Assembly: GCA_017311315.1 (NCBI GenBank)
Contig: CM029658.1
Location: 25,220,629 to 25,284,628, forward strand
Origin: Dendrocalamus latiflorus
Taxonomy: Eukaryota > Streptophyta > Magnoliopsida > Poales > Poaceae
Direction of reading: 5' to 3'
Length of the DNA stretch: 64,000 nt
Shown: positions 1-9,853 of the stretch, in pieces
How positions within the stretch are numbered: position 1 is the first letter of the stretch
Layout: every line of letters begins with the position of its first letter
Position numbers and translations under genes: made by a program
Notes under the pieces: model-generated
Seen by the model: the letters and a program-made list of their open reading frames with translations, nothing else
Database searches by the model: none
What the model was told of the DNA's origin: nothing

Positions 1-850
1 GAGGGCGCTACGCATGCTGAGGTAGGGAGGCATCGCCGCCGTTCGCCTACCTGGAAAAAAGGGGTGCCCGCGAAGAGCGGGCGCTTACGGCGTAGGCCGA
101 GGGAGCTACGCACGCTGAGGTAGGGAGGCTTCGCTGCCGTTCCCCTACCTCGAAAAACGGTGCCCGCGCAGAGCGGGCGCTTACGGCGTAGGCCGAGGAC
201 GCTACGCACGCTGAGGTAGGGAGGAGGTAGGGAGGCGTCGCCGCCGTTCCCCTACCTGGAAAAAGGGGTGCCCGCGAAGAGCGGGCGCTTGCGGTGTAGG
301 CCGAGGGCGCTACGCACGCTGAGGTAGGGAGGCGTCGCCGCCATTCCCCTACCTCGAAAAAGGGTGCCCGCGCAGAGCGGGCGCTTGCGGCGTAGGCCGA
401 CGGCGCTACCCACGCTGAGGTAGGGAGGCGTCGCCGCCGTTCCCCTACCTTGAAAAAGGGGTGCCCGCGAAGAGCGGACGCTTGCGGCGTAGGCCGAGGG
501 CGCTACGCACGCTGAGGTAGGGAGGCGAAGGCGCCATTCCCCTACCTTCAAAAATAGTGCCCGCGAAGAGCGGGCGCTCGCGGCGTAGGCCGAAGGCGCA
601 ACGCACGCTGAGGTAGAGAGGCGTCGCCGCCGTTCCCCTACCTCGAAAAATGGTGCCCGCGAAGAGCGGGCACTTTCGGCGTAGGCCAAGGGCGCTGCGC
701 ACGCTGAGGTAGGGAGGCGTCGCCGCCGTTCCCCTACCTCCCAAAACGGTTCCCGCGCAGAGCGGGCGTTTGCGGCGTAGGCCGAGGGCGCTATGCACGC
801 TGAGGTAGGGAGGCGTCGCCGCCGTTCCCCTACCTTGAAAAAGTCACGGT
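1..850. repeat. 96-bp tandem array with three hairpins per unit
   Basis: About nine head-to-tail copies. The anchor GCTGAGG recurs at 16, 114, 210, 318, 414, 511, 607, 703 and 799, so the spacing is 96-98 bp; one 108-bp unit carries an internal duplication of the GAGGTAGGGAG block near 211-233. Each unit contains three inverted repeats in a row: GAGGTAGGG with CCCTACCTC, GCCCGC with GCGGGC around a 5-nt loop, and GCGTAG with CTACGC around a 10-nt loop. Because 96 is divisible by three, long open frames run through the array on the minus strand, but they are period artefacts. The array lies about 3.6 kb inside the minus-strand LTR element that starts at 4723; tandem repeats in untranslated regions are known from plant Tat/Ogre-type elements, but membership here is inferred. 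The left edge is cut by the window. Confidence 0.9.
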
Positions 851-945
851 GCACTCCCTGGTGCAACGCGCACGAGTGCGCGATATCCATGTGGTGCGCC
901 GCTTAAAGCGAGGCACTCCCTTGTGTCTCGGTCGGCCGCGATTTT

Positions 946-1640
946 TATACTCCGTAGAGTGCGTGGGAACAACATCCACGTCTTATTTATAGTCCGTAGA
1001 CTGTCGCGTGCGGAGGCGGACATCGACGTTACGCCTTATTTATAGTACGTAGACTCGCGCGTGCGGAGGCGGACCTCGACGCTACGTCTTTTTTAAAGTC
1101 CGTAGACTGGTCCGTGCGAAGGCGTACCTCGACGCTACGTCTTAATTTATAGTCCGTAGACTGGCGCGTGGGGAGGCGGACCTCGATGCTACATCTTATT
1201 TAAAGTCCGTAGACTGGTGCGTGCGGAGGCGTACCTCGACGCTACGTCTTAATTTATAGTCCGTAGACTCGCGCGTGCGGAGGCGGACCTCGACGCTACG
1301 TCTTATTTAAAGTCCGTAGACTGGTGCGTACGGAGGCGTACCTCGACGCTACGTCTTAATTTATAGTTCGTAGACTCGCGCGTGAGGAGGCGGACCTCGA
1401 CGCTACGTCTTATTTAAAGTTCGTAGACTGGTGCGTGCGGAGGCGTACCTCGACGCTACGTCTTAATTTATAGTCTGTAGACTGGTGCGTGCGGAGGTGT
1501 ACCTCAACGCTACGTCTTATTTATACTCTGTAGAGTGCGCGCGGAGGCATCCCCCCGTTGCGTCTTATTTATAGTCCGTAGACTGGTGCGTGCGGAGGCA
1601 AGCTCAACGCTACGTCTTATTTAGAGTCCGCAGACTACGC
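946..1640. repeat. Alternating 53/54-bp tandem array (107-bp dimer)
   Basis: About 13 units. The core GTAGA starts at 996, 1049, 1102, 1156, 1209, 1263, 1316, 1370, 1423, 1477 and 1530, followed by degenerate copies near 1578 and 1630. Spacing alternates 53 and 54 bp because two unit types alternate: one with TTATTTAAAG before the core, one with TTAATTTATAG. The type-A units read GTACCTC and the type-B units GGACCTC. Each unit holds three short palindromes: AGTC-CGTA-GACT, GAGG-CGTA (or CGGA)-CCTC and GACG-CTA-CGTC. No coding potential is visible. The array is separated from the 96-bp array by only about 95 bp, and the two do not share sequence, only the arrangement of consecutive small hairpins. 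Confidence 0.9.
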
Positions 1641-4412
1641 CGAGGCACCAGGCCGTCGTGCGATTTAAAATAAAAACGAGGATCAAAAGAGAGGCATCGA
1701 AGAAATGGCCGAAGATTTGCGACAACAAAATGCTCCAGAATGCAGTACTGGAAAAGCATTAGATGCTACGGTAGCCTAGAACAGGCCAAAACCGAAGAAG
1801 CAAACACGGCCAAATCAAATGCTCTCAAAAACGGAATTGCACCCGCAATAAATGATATGATGGATAACCATTTGTTTGCCGCCATGCGCACAAAAATTGC
1901 AGCAGGGATTACTGAAGCCTCGTGCGAAATGAAATGCAGTGCGTACCGGGCGGGACAGTGACGACGTGAGTCAACTGCCCTGGTTGCGGCCGCGTGTGAC
2001 GCCTGGTCTTGACATGGTGGAGATGAAGCGCATGCGCTAGTCTTGTGCATGGACCATGCACACGATGTAGTGAGCCTGCTTGCGCTCCGTGCTTCGTTAT
2101 GCATGCGCCAGCACGTGGCATCCGTGACATGTCGGGGAGGCAACGCGGAGCCAAGGCGAGGGCCGTTGAAGACTTCTCGGAGCCGAGACAAAGTGTCGCT
2201 GGCGAAGGCTTCAAGTCAGAGGCCAATCTCGACGTGGAGGCTTGGGCCGGCGCCAGGAGCAGGTGGCACGCGTCACCTGGCCGGCGGAGATGGAGCCAAA
2301 GCACAGGCACCAGGCGGCGTATACGCTGGAGCGCAGGCCGCGGCGAAGGTGTGCGCGGGGTAGACTTCGCCGCGTGGTTCGCCGTGGCACAGACCAACGC
2401 CGGGTCGGCAAGGAGCAGCGAGGAGCCCACCGCTTGCGGAGGTGACGTCCGACGGAAAGGCATGGAGGCTCACGTGGAGGCCATGCGGAGCGCACACGCG
2501 AGGCTCACCAACGCTTGCCGCACTCGCGCAGAATGAAGTGACTGCGTACATCCATCCGCGTCGAGCTCGAGCTGGAGACTTCGTGACTTCGCGCGTGAGA
2601 CTTCGGGACCTCGCGCGTGAGACCTCGGGACCTCGCGCGTGAGACCTCGAGCCGGAGACTTCGCGCGTGCATGGAGCCCCGTGCGCAGATGCCGAGGGCA
2701 CGGAGGCCGGAGTTGCGGCACAGGCTCCGGTCGTGTGCGAAGCTTTCCATCTCCATGTGGGGATGCCGCGGAGGGCTCCGACACCAAGGTCTTCCGTAGC
2801 TTCGCCTGGAGGGGCGTGGCCCTCGCAGGCGCGGAGCTGGTGGCGGAGACCACGCAGGCGCAGAGATGGCGGCGCCGACCTCGCAGGCGCGTAGCCGGTG
2901 GCGGACCTCTCGCGGGCGCGAAGCTGTCAATGCGGGGACGGGCTCACCGGTTTTGCAAATTTGAAGACCAGCAGGCGTCTGCGCGCGACGACGAAGGCCG
3001 GACGGAGTCTCGAGTGGAGGTGCGCAGGTGGACATCCCATGCATGCAGGTAGACAGATATCACCGTAGCGCCTCAGAGAGGGCCTCGCCGGGACTGCTTC
3101 AAAGCGAGCCTCGCCGGGACCTCGCCGACGCGCGTGGCATCACGGGCGTGTACATCAGGAGTAGAGGATCATCAAAGCTGAGGCCCCAGCTGACGTTCTG
3201 CTCGCACCGGAGATGATGGAGCCGAAGTCGACGCAGAGGTAGGACTAGTTGAAGAAGGACGCCTTGCTCTCCAGGATGTTGCGGATGGATATTTCATGTC
3301 TGGAGAGAGCTCGTATGGACGCAGGAGGCTGCACGCCTGGAGACTGGGACGTGCCAGCGCGCCGTCCTGCTGCCCGCTTTCCGCCCTCCTTCGCGCGGCG
3401 GTGCGACGTGTTTGGACACTTGCGGCATAGAGAGGCCCTGCAGAACGTAGACCACGCGTGGCGCATACCCACCTTACGTTGCCCTCGACGTCAGCGGCAC
3501 CCTCGGCGAGAAGCTCGGCGGGCCCGACACCGAAGCCAGTGCAGATCCGCCGCGTCGACGAAGACAGGCTTCGGTCGCCGCCCGCCTTCACACAGACAAA
3601 GCCGAGCTGGAATCTCCGCTCGCCCTCGCGGCAGGAACCAGTCTCCGCGCAGGGCGTCAGACGCGAGCGCCGCAAAGAGAGGGGAAATCCTGCATGCATG
3701 TATACACCGGACGTGCGCAGGTGGATGTGTACACGCGAATGGATAATATGCATGCATGACGGGATGCAGTGAATGGACCTTTTCGTGGATGGGCATGCAA
3801 ATGGATAATTATGCATGGATAGACATTAATGCATGCCTGGACATACGTGTGGCGACATTTCACGCATGGAGTAGTACGTACGTATAAATACGCATGAGCG
3901 GCTCATACATACATACTCGCGGGGACGCGGCTCGAAGACGCGTGTTGCGAAGACGAGATCGGCGCCGCGGAGCTGTGGCGCAGCGGAGTCCTACTCGCGG
4001 AAGACTTCATCGATGCGTACTTGGCTCGAAGACGTGCGGAGCCGCTGCCTACGCGAGTCTGTCCGACGCAAACTGGTGCGCCCGTTGTCCTTGCGCCCTG
4101 CGGAGTCTTGGGCCAACACGCAGAGGCATCGCTCGACGAAGACCTTGACGCAACACGGCCTGACGGCCTAGAGTCGATGTAAAGCCAACGGCGACGTGGT
4201 GGCCTGCGGCGCGCCTGCGCCACTCGATCAACCTCATGGATCTGGGCAATCTCACTGGATCTACTCAATGCCGCATCTACAAAATACAGCCAAGTTTGCA
4301 GGCAGAGCCCGTACGCCTCCATAATCAAAAAATGGCTAGATTTTTAGTGAACGAACTACTTATCTTTCGTTGAATGCTGGAGAAGCCTCCTCTAGACGCA
4401 ACTTCTCGTCGG
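1641..4412 (-). other. Non-coding internal region of a minus-strand LTR element
   Basis: This 2.8-kb stretch lies downstream, on the minus strand, of the LTR at 4433-4723 and its primer site. Several GC-rich frames are open on both strands, but none shows a gag, protease, RT or integrase motif that I recognise, and composition changes abruptly (GC-rich 2100-3660; ATGCATGC-rich 3680-3860). Short direct repeats occur: a 22-bp unit around GCGCGTGAGA (2591, 2613, 2635) and a looser repeat of CTCGCAGGCGCG near 2823-2930. The simplest reading is the body of a non-autonomous, Tat-like or LARD-type retrotransposon, with the two tandem arrays further in. This is inference from the LTR and primer site only. 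Confidence 0.45.
2590..2660. repeat. 22-bp short tandem repeat
   Basis: Three to four copies of a 22-bp unit with the core GCGCGTGAGA at 2591, 2613 and 2635 and a partial copy at about 2662. It lies within a GC-rich, apparently non-coding region. Confidence 0.7.
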
Positions 4413-4430
4413 TCCCCACGGACGGCGCCA
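4413..4430 (-). other. Primer-binding site, tRNA-Asp type
   Basis: On the minus strand the 18 bases after the LTR read TGGCGCCGTCCGTGGGGA, close to the tRNA-Asp-complementary primer site common in plant Tat/Athila-type Ty3/gypsy elements (TGGCGCCGTTGCCGGGGA). It starts two bases after the LTR end at 4433. This fixes the element's orientation: 5' LTR at 4723-4433, internal region towards coordinate 1. Confidence 0.8.
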
Positions 4431-4432
4431 TC

Positions 4433-4723
4433 TGTTGTGGCTACGGGCCAAACAGAGAAAGAGGGAACTGGTGGAAGGAGAGGAGCCAGGTCTGTGTGGG
4501 GGAGTAAGAATGAGAGAGAGATGTCCCCCTTTGCCCCTCCTGGGGACTTATATGTATATGAGTGGGGTAGAATGGGAAATCCCCATTCTACCCCTTAGTA
4601 TTTACAAAGGATGGGGGTACATTGGTATATTTACACTGGTATATTCCTCTACACTATTGGGCCTATTATATGTTGGACTAGTTGCACGGCTCAGTCACGG
4701 GGGGTTGGGCCACCCCTACAACA
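4433..4723 (-). mobile_element. Short 5' LTR (291 bp) of a Tat-like retrotransposon
   Basis: On the minus strand it runs from TGTTGTAGGGGTGGCC to CCACAACA, bounded by the perfect 6-bp terminal inverted repeat TGTTGT/ACAACA. A tRNA-Asp-type primer site follows at once, so this is a 5' LTR. Bases 4543-4565 on the minus strand (ATATACATATAAGTCC) could hold the TATA element. Its first 16 bases recur at 62521-62536 in the same orientation, as part of a related LTR. The 3' LTR lies outside the window to the left, so the target duplication cannot be checked; the element seems to be inserted in Copia gag debris (4730-4984). Confidence 0.75.
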
Positions 4724-4729
4724 GGTACT

Positions 4730-4984
4730 AAATAGCATCAGGTGCAACACCAATCTTCAGCTTTTGAAGCTTAGATTTGATACTCGAGATCTCATATTGA
4801 GTTTTGCTCGTACCCTTTCTTTTCCTCAGAACCTTATGATTCTTCTTTTTGAAGTTGTTAGTCCTCTAAACCATGATCACAGGATTAGAGCTTTTCTTAA
4901 TGCTCTCCTCTGCTAACTTGAGCATCCCGTGCAACTCAGTCATTGACTTCTCCATGCCATTTATATGAAAGTTCAAAATGACTG
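4730..4984 (-). pseudogene. Copia gag fragment
   Basis: The minus-strand translation from 4984 contains FHINGMEKSMTELHGMLKLA and then EESIKKSSNPV, which resembles the ELxxMLKTAExxIKK stretch in the gag C-terminal part of plant Ty1/copia polyproteins. It has an in-frame stop soon after and no further pol sequence. It abuts a Copia LTR piece (4985-5300) in the same orientation, so an internal deletion seems to have joined the LTR to gag. It is a dead remnant. Confidence 0.55.
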
Positions 4985-5300
4985 GCTCAAAGCTAACATC
5001 ATGTTCTCTAACATGTGTTAATATTATTTATTTGATATCTCATATCCATGATCCGTGAAATATGATCATCAATTATTACATGTGCTGATATGTAAATTAT
5101 AATGGTCCCACATAATGATATAAGATCAGGGATAATTTAGAATAACATCAAAACATGAATAAAGAGTTTCACAAATAAGTCACATACTTACTGATCAATA
5201 TGAAAGATATTTATTTAAGGGACAAAATAATATTTTATTCAAATGTTCATAAACATAGAAGTGATACAATCATCTTCATGATTGTCTCTAGGGCATGTCA
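4985..5300 (-). mobile_element. Copia LTR fragment, same family as 57056-58233
   Basis: Minus-strand sequence starts TGACATGCCCTAGAG at 5300 and is clearly homologous to 57927-58233: the blocks TGATATCTCATATCCATGAT and AATGATATAAGATCAGGGAT and the order of everything between them are shared. It keeps only the first 316 bp of the LTR and is then joined directly to a gag fragment at 4984/4985. Confidence 0.7.
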
Positions 5301-5489
5301 CTAACACGATATGGGTAATGAAGCAACATTTTCTTGCAAAAAGATTTCATACTTGTTTCCTCACGCTAATAGGAATTGCAATCATTTGCACATGGGTGGT
5401 GAGCTTCTGGACTACTTCCCCATGCTAGGATGGTCGAGGCCACGATCCACGTTGATGGGGATCTCCAAACTTTGAGGTAGTTTCCTTAT

Positions 5490-5672
5490 GACAAGTGCCT
5501 CCTCATGACACTAGTGGACTGTTGGAGGCTCGGGGGACACACTTTTTACCTCCTGTGTGGGGAGATGGACCCTATTCTTGAGGATGTCTTATTCCTGACT
5601 GACCCCGCTTGCACAGGGGAGGTGGTTGTGCCACAGGACATACATATACAGTGCTGGACAAGCTACTTGTGA
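5490..5672 (+). pseudogene. Plant mobile domain (PMD, MAIN-like) fragment
   Basis: The plus-strand frame starting at 5490 reads DKCLLMTLVDCWRLGGHTFY then LLCGEMDPILEDVLFLTDPA, the typical LVDRWRPETHTFHLPCGEMTxTLxDV core of the plant mobile domain (PF10536), which is found in MAIN-like host genes and in some Mutator-like and gypsy elements. It stops at TGA 5670-5672, far short of the family's usual length, with no recognisable N-terminal part in frame. The sequence up to 5803 is the left target flank of the CACTA element. Whether it was a host gene or transposon cargo cannot be decided here. Confidence 0.6.
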
Positions 5673-5803
5673 GGTTTTAGGGCGTGTTATGGGTGGGCAC
5701 AGGTTATAGATAGTTCGAAAGCACCCACCGGCCCACACAGAGGTGGCTGTGCCAGTTTTACATGAGTTCATCCCTCACATGCCTATAATTTATTGTATGC
5801 ACT

Positions 5804-6010
5804 CACTACTACAGAAAGCCTAGACACCAAATCACACATGGTTTGACAAAACCGCTTGTGACCGACACTAACATAGACGGTTTTAATTTGGACACCGTCT
5901 GTATTGACGGTGTCGGAGAAAACGAGTATCACAGATGGTTCTTACCGATGAATCGTCTGTGATATTCCAGTATCAAATAAAAACTGTCTGTGATAATCTG
6001 GAATTATCAC
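5804..6010. repeat. CACTA left terminal and subterminal repeats
   Basis: Contains the CACTACTACAGAAA terminus and repeated motifs of the form ACAGACGGT/ACCGTCTGT and TCACAGATGGTT in both orientations (for example 5894-5940, CGTCTGTGAT at 5953, TGTCTGTGAT at 5986). In En/Spm these are the binding sites of the element's own TNPA-like protein; the role here is inferred. The series continues after the retrotransposon at 15702. Confidence 0.8.
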
Positions 6011-8325
6011 TGTAACACCCCAGGACCCACATTACCCTGGGATGCTACTAAAACCACTCCACAACTAGCCAATTTACAAAATAAAATAAACTGGCAATAA
6101 TTATTAAACAAGATAATACAAACGGAAGCATAAACAACTAAGGGAAAACAGAATAGAGATGACAATTCAATATTCATAAGCAACTCCAAAATAATAACCA
6201 AAGGTAACAAATCCAAATTTAACATTATTAGGATGAAACAATCCTCAATAAGATAACTAAGCAAAAGACTAGAATCCTTTCAACTTTATTACAGCATTAA
6301 AATATATTCCAAGTGCATCAGTGTGGTGCCGCTATACCCTTCCCATGCATGCTCAAAGTCCACCTGTAGGGAGGGGGAAACAAGGGTGAGATAAAAATCT
6401 CAGCAAGCAAACAGTTTAACAGGCTATTCAAACTACAAACAAGTATACAACATCATTTATAATTCCATACAACCACAATCACAATTCATGTCCACGATTA
6501 TTAAACCACCACAATCCTCCATGATTCATACCTCATCAATTTCAGATTTAGGCATATGAATGCAGTCATTTTATCCACATTAAATGCATATGAATGCTTA
6601 TGCTATGCTCCACATCACTCTTTCCAGGGCAGGATTTGAGGTGCATCGTATTACGGCAATATACGATGCTTCCCGCGGGATAAGAGGTGCATCGTATTAC
6701 GGCAATATACGATGCTGTACCGGTACGGTCGCGGCTATGTGCGGTGACATCCACATATGCATATGACATGATATGATATGATAATCACAAATCACATTAA
6801 TCCATCCTCAAAGGAGCATCAACATGCTCACGACATATCCACATCCACCACATGTTATTTTCATGTTCCACATTATAACATTAAGCAAGATTTCCACATG
6901 GCTACTAGCAGATTATCAACATATCAATGGATAAGTACTTGCTACCATCTCCACAATTAAATTATCATGAAATCATAGCATAATGTATCAAATTATGATA
7001 ATAATGTAAACTGCAAGTAGAAGGAATAACAAGTTAAACGGTAGCAACCACCGCTACGTTTACTTGCCTCAATCCGACGAAGCGAAGTAAAATCAAGAGC
7101 GCTCAGGGACAAGACCACCTGTCCAAAAGTCATCTCTCAGCACAAAGCCACAGCATACAAACACGACATAAATAATTAAAGACGTCGCTAGAACCCCGAA
7201 CCCGCACAAACTCCTCTCCGCTCAACAGTTCAGCAAATTACCCTCTGCAGCAGCGCTGCTTAACATTTTTGTAACTTTTAAAAAAATATTGATCCAAATA
7301 CAACAAAAGATACCTCTCTGGATTCATCACTTAAAAACCTAGATTTTTCATGTAGAACACCTATTTTTATTTTAATAACAGCTAGGTGTAATTTAATGCC
7401 CAAAACAGAGGAAGAACTCTGTTCTTGCAGATTGGACAGCGATATTCAATTGCGTCTCAGAAACAGTACAAGGGTCTAAAACTTCTGAATTTTATACAGA
7501 AGCTAGATCTCTAAATTATCTGCAACTTTCTAAATTACGGACATGACCAATAAAATCATTTACTACCTCAAATTCCCAGATTACCGTCGGTCTGTACCAA
7601 TCTGCTCGCCTGACAAACAGCAGTATTCCCGACCCTGTAACTCCCAGATCCCACGGCACAAAAATCCGAAACAAATACACGAGATGCGTCTGGAAGTCCT
7701 ATACAACTTTCCTTTTGGGAGAGTCCGCAGGAAAATTCGTTTACTAGGTCAAAACCTCTCGAACAGACACGCTGCGCGAATTGATCTACAGGCAAACAGC
7801 AGCTAATTTCTAATCGGGCAATTAATCTATTAACTACCTTCAAAATCCGTGCCAAGAACCCTAATTATTCATAAGAACAGAGGGTTTTGGATGATAAAAA
7901 ATTACCTAGATGAAGAATTACCCCACTTTTTTTCCTCTTCTTCTCCTTCCTTCTTCTCCTTCTCCTTCTTCTCCTTCTTCTCCTTCTCCAAGGGCAGCAA
8001 TGGGGGCAACAATCCTTGGGAGGGGGCAGCCACCAGGGGGAATAGGGGGGGTGCGGCTGGGTGTGGGGAAAAGGGGGAGGAGGGGAAGCCCTAGGGTTAA
8101 TAAGAAAGGGGGAAAGGGGGGTGCGCCTCCCCCTTGGGCCAAGGGCGGTTGGCCCACTCCCCAGGCAGCCCAAACTGAAAATTAAAAGTAATTTTTAATA
8201 TATTTTATTTCTTTTTTCAATGTTCTACAATTTCTTTATTTTTCCCTTCCCGCGATTTGCCGAAAAACCGGCGACTCCGCGATTGTTTTAGAAACTTACG
8301 CCGTAGCGACGTTCAGGATATTACA
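6011..8325 (-). repeat. 3' LTR of the Tekay-type element (2315 bp)
   Basis: On the plus strand runs TGTAACACCCCAGG to GGATATTACA. It contains two copies of a 22-bp hairpin-like block GCATCGTATTACGGCAATAT near 6642 and 6687, a pyrimidine-rich CTT run at 7925-7989, and G-rich stretches at 8002-8150. Small open frames inside are incidental. No gene is present. Confidence 0.95.
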
Positions 8326-8345
8326 TTCTCCCCACCTAAAAAGGA
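8326..8345 (-). other. Polypurine tract of the Tekay-type element
   Basis: Directly upstream (minus strand) of the 3' LTR the sequence reads AGGTGGGGAGAA, a purine run in the position where plus-strand DNA synthesis is primed. Confidence 0.75.
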
Positions 8346-8428
8346 TTCGTCCTCGAATCTAACTCCTCAAACCACAAAGCAAGAGAGCAACAAAGAAAAG
8401 AGCAATCCACAGAAAAACAGAACCACAA

Positions 8429-9820
8429 CTACGAGTACTCACCAGCCTCGAAGAGCTCGGGGTACTTCTTTCGCATCTGATCCTCAAGCTCCCACGTAGC
8501 CTCCCTCTCAGACTGAAACGTCCAGAGGACCTTCACATACTTGATAGTCTTATTCCTCAAGACCCGCTCTGAGGTATCCAAGATACGCTCTGGTCGACTC
8601 TCCACAGTGAGATCCTGATCCACCGTGACCTGCCCCAGGTCAATCTTGTGCTCGGGATCCCGCAAATACTTCCTCAGCATAGAAACATGAAAGACATTGT
8701 GCACACCACTCAATGAGCTCGGCAACTCCAAACGATAAGCCAAACTACCCACACGAGCAACCACTGGAAAAGGACCAATGTACCGCGGACTAAGCTTCCC
8801 GGTGGTACCAAAACGAACAATGCCCTTAGTTGGTGACACTCGAAGGAGCACCAAGTCGCCAACCGCAAACTCCAACTCACGGCGTCGAACGTCCGCATAA
8901 CTCTTTTGTCGGCTCTGAGCAGCCAACAAGTTCTGATGAACCTCCCGCACTTTCTCAACCGTTTGCTGAACAAGGTCTGGACCAACCAAAGACCTCTCAC
9001 CCACTGCATCCCAACAAAGAGGGGAAACACACCTTCGGCCATACAAAGCCTCAAAAGGAGCCATCTTGATACTTGCCTGATAACTGTTGTTATACGCGAA
9101 CTCTGCCAAAGCCAGATGGTCCTCCCAACTGCCCTTCCATGACAGTACACAAGCACGGAGCATATCCTCCAAAGTCTGAATGGTCCGCTCTGACTGACCA
9201 TCCGTCTGAGGATGAAAAGCTGTACTAAGGGAAACTGTCGTGCCCAACGCAGCCTGAAGACTCTGCCAGAACTTAGAGACAAACTTGGCATCCCGGTCAG
9301 AAACAATTGACTTAGGCACACCATGTAGTCTCACCACCTCTCGGATATACAACGGAGCCAGATCCTGCGCTGTATTGGTCGTCTTCATCGGAATGAAGTG
9401 TGCGGACTTGGTAAGCCTGTCCACCACGACCCAAACTGCGTCTCGCCCTCGAGGAGAGCGCGGCAATCCAACCACAAAGTCCATCGTGATAAGCTCCCAC
9501 TTCCACTCAGGTATTTCCAAAGGCTGCAACAAACCCGCAGGCCGCTTATGCTCGGCCTTCACCTGCTGACAAACACCACAAGAAGCGACATACTTAGCAA
9601 TGTCCACCCTCATGCGTTTCCACCAAAAGACCTGCTTCAGATCTCGATACATTTTGGTCTCTCCCGGATGTACAGAGTACGGAGTCCGGTGAGCCTCACG
9701 AAGAATATCATCCTTCACCTCTGACTTTTGGGGTACACACAGCCGACCTCTGAAACGAACTGCACCACTCTCATCCACACTGAAATCTCGGGAACGACCC
9801 TCCGAGATCCTCTTCCGCAC
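8429..9820 (-). CDS. Integrase with chromodomain (3' part of pol)
   Basis: A 463-residue open stretch starting at the first ATG after an in-frame TGA; it is the 3' part of pol, not a separate gene. A zinc-binding HHCC region (H44, H51, C81, C84) is followed by the catalytic core with D114 (MDFVVGLP), D175 (VSDRDAKF) and E211 (DGQSERTIQ), the D-D-35-E pattern of retroviral-type integrases. A GPY/F-type module (GKLSPRYIGPFPV) lies at 341-353 and a chromodomain at about 411-457 (ERILDTSERVLRNKTIKYVK onwards), which in chromoviruses directs insertion towards particular chromatin. All catalytic residues are present. In the element it would be made as part of the Gag-Pol polyprotein in virus-like particles and act in the nucleus. 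Confidence 0.93.
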   Translation of the reverse strand: MRKRISEGRSRDFSVDESGAVRFRGRLCVPQKSEVKDDILREAHRTPYSVHPGETKMYRDLKQVFWWKRMRVDIAKYVASCGVCQQVKAEHKRPAGLLQPLEIPEWKWELITMDFVVGLPRSPRGRDAVWVVVDRLTKSAHFIPMKTTNTAQDLAPLYIREVVRLHGVPKSIVSDRDAKFVSKFWQSLQAALGTTVSLSTAFHPQTDGQSERTIQTLEDMLRACVLSWKGSWEDHLALAEFAYNNSYQASIKMAPFEALYGRRCVSPLCWDAVGERSLVGPDLVQQTVEKVREVHQNLLAAQSRQKSYADVRRRELEFAVGDLVLLRVSPTKGIVRFGTTGKLSPRYIGPFPVVARVGSLAYRLELPSSLSGVHNVFHVSMLRKYLRDPEHKIDLGQVTVDQDLTVESRPERILDTSERVLRNKTIKYVKVLWTFQSEREATWELEDQMRKKYPELFEAGEYS

Positions 9821-9853
9821 CTCTGAAAGGAGCCGGTCGTGCTGCTGAGCCTC

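Noticed and set aside
252..890. 212-codon open frame on the minus strand
   Set aside because: It runs through the 96-bp array; the period is a multiple of three, so absence of stops in one unit opens the whole frame. No domain.
1..1640. CRISPR-like regular repeats
   Set aside because: Units are contiguous, without unique spacers, and the surroundings are plant transposons.
3172..3816. 214-codon minus-strand frame in the internal region of the first LTR element
   Set aside because: GC-rich, overlaps equally long plus-strand frames and shows no gag or pol motif.
3870..3900. GTATAAATACG as a plus-strand promoter
   Set aside because: TATA-like word without any supported transcript unit downstream; AT-rich context among ATGCATGC repeats.
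7849..8185. Short frames in the pyrimidine-rich part of the Tekay LTR (also at 15218-15554)
   Set aside because: Present in both LTRs as part of the repeat; low complexity (Ser/Phe or Arg/Gly runs).
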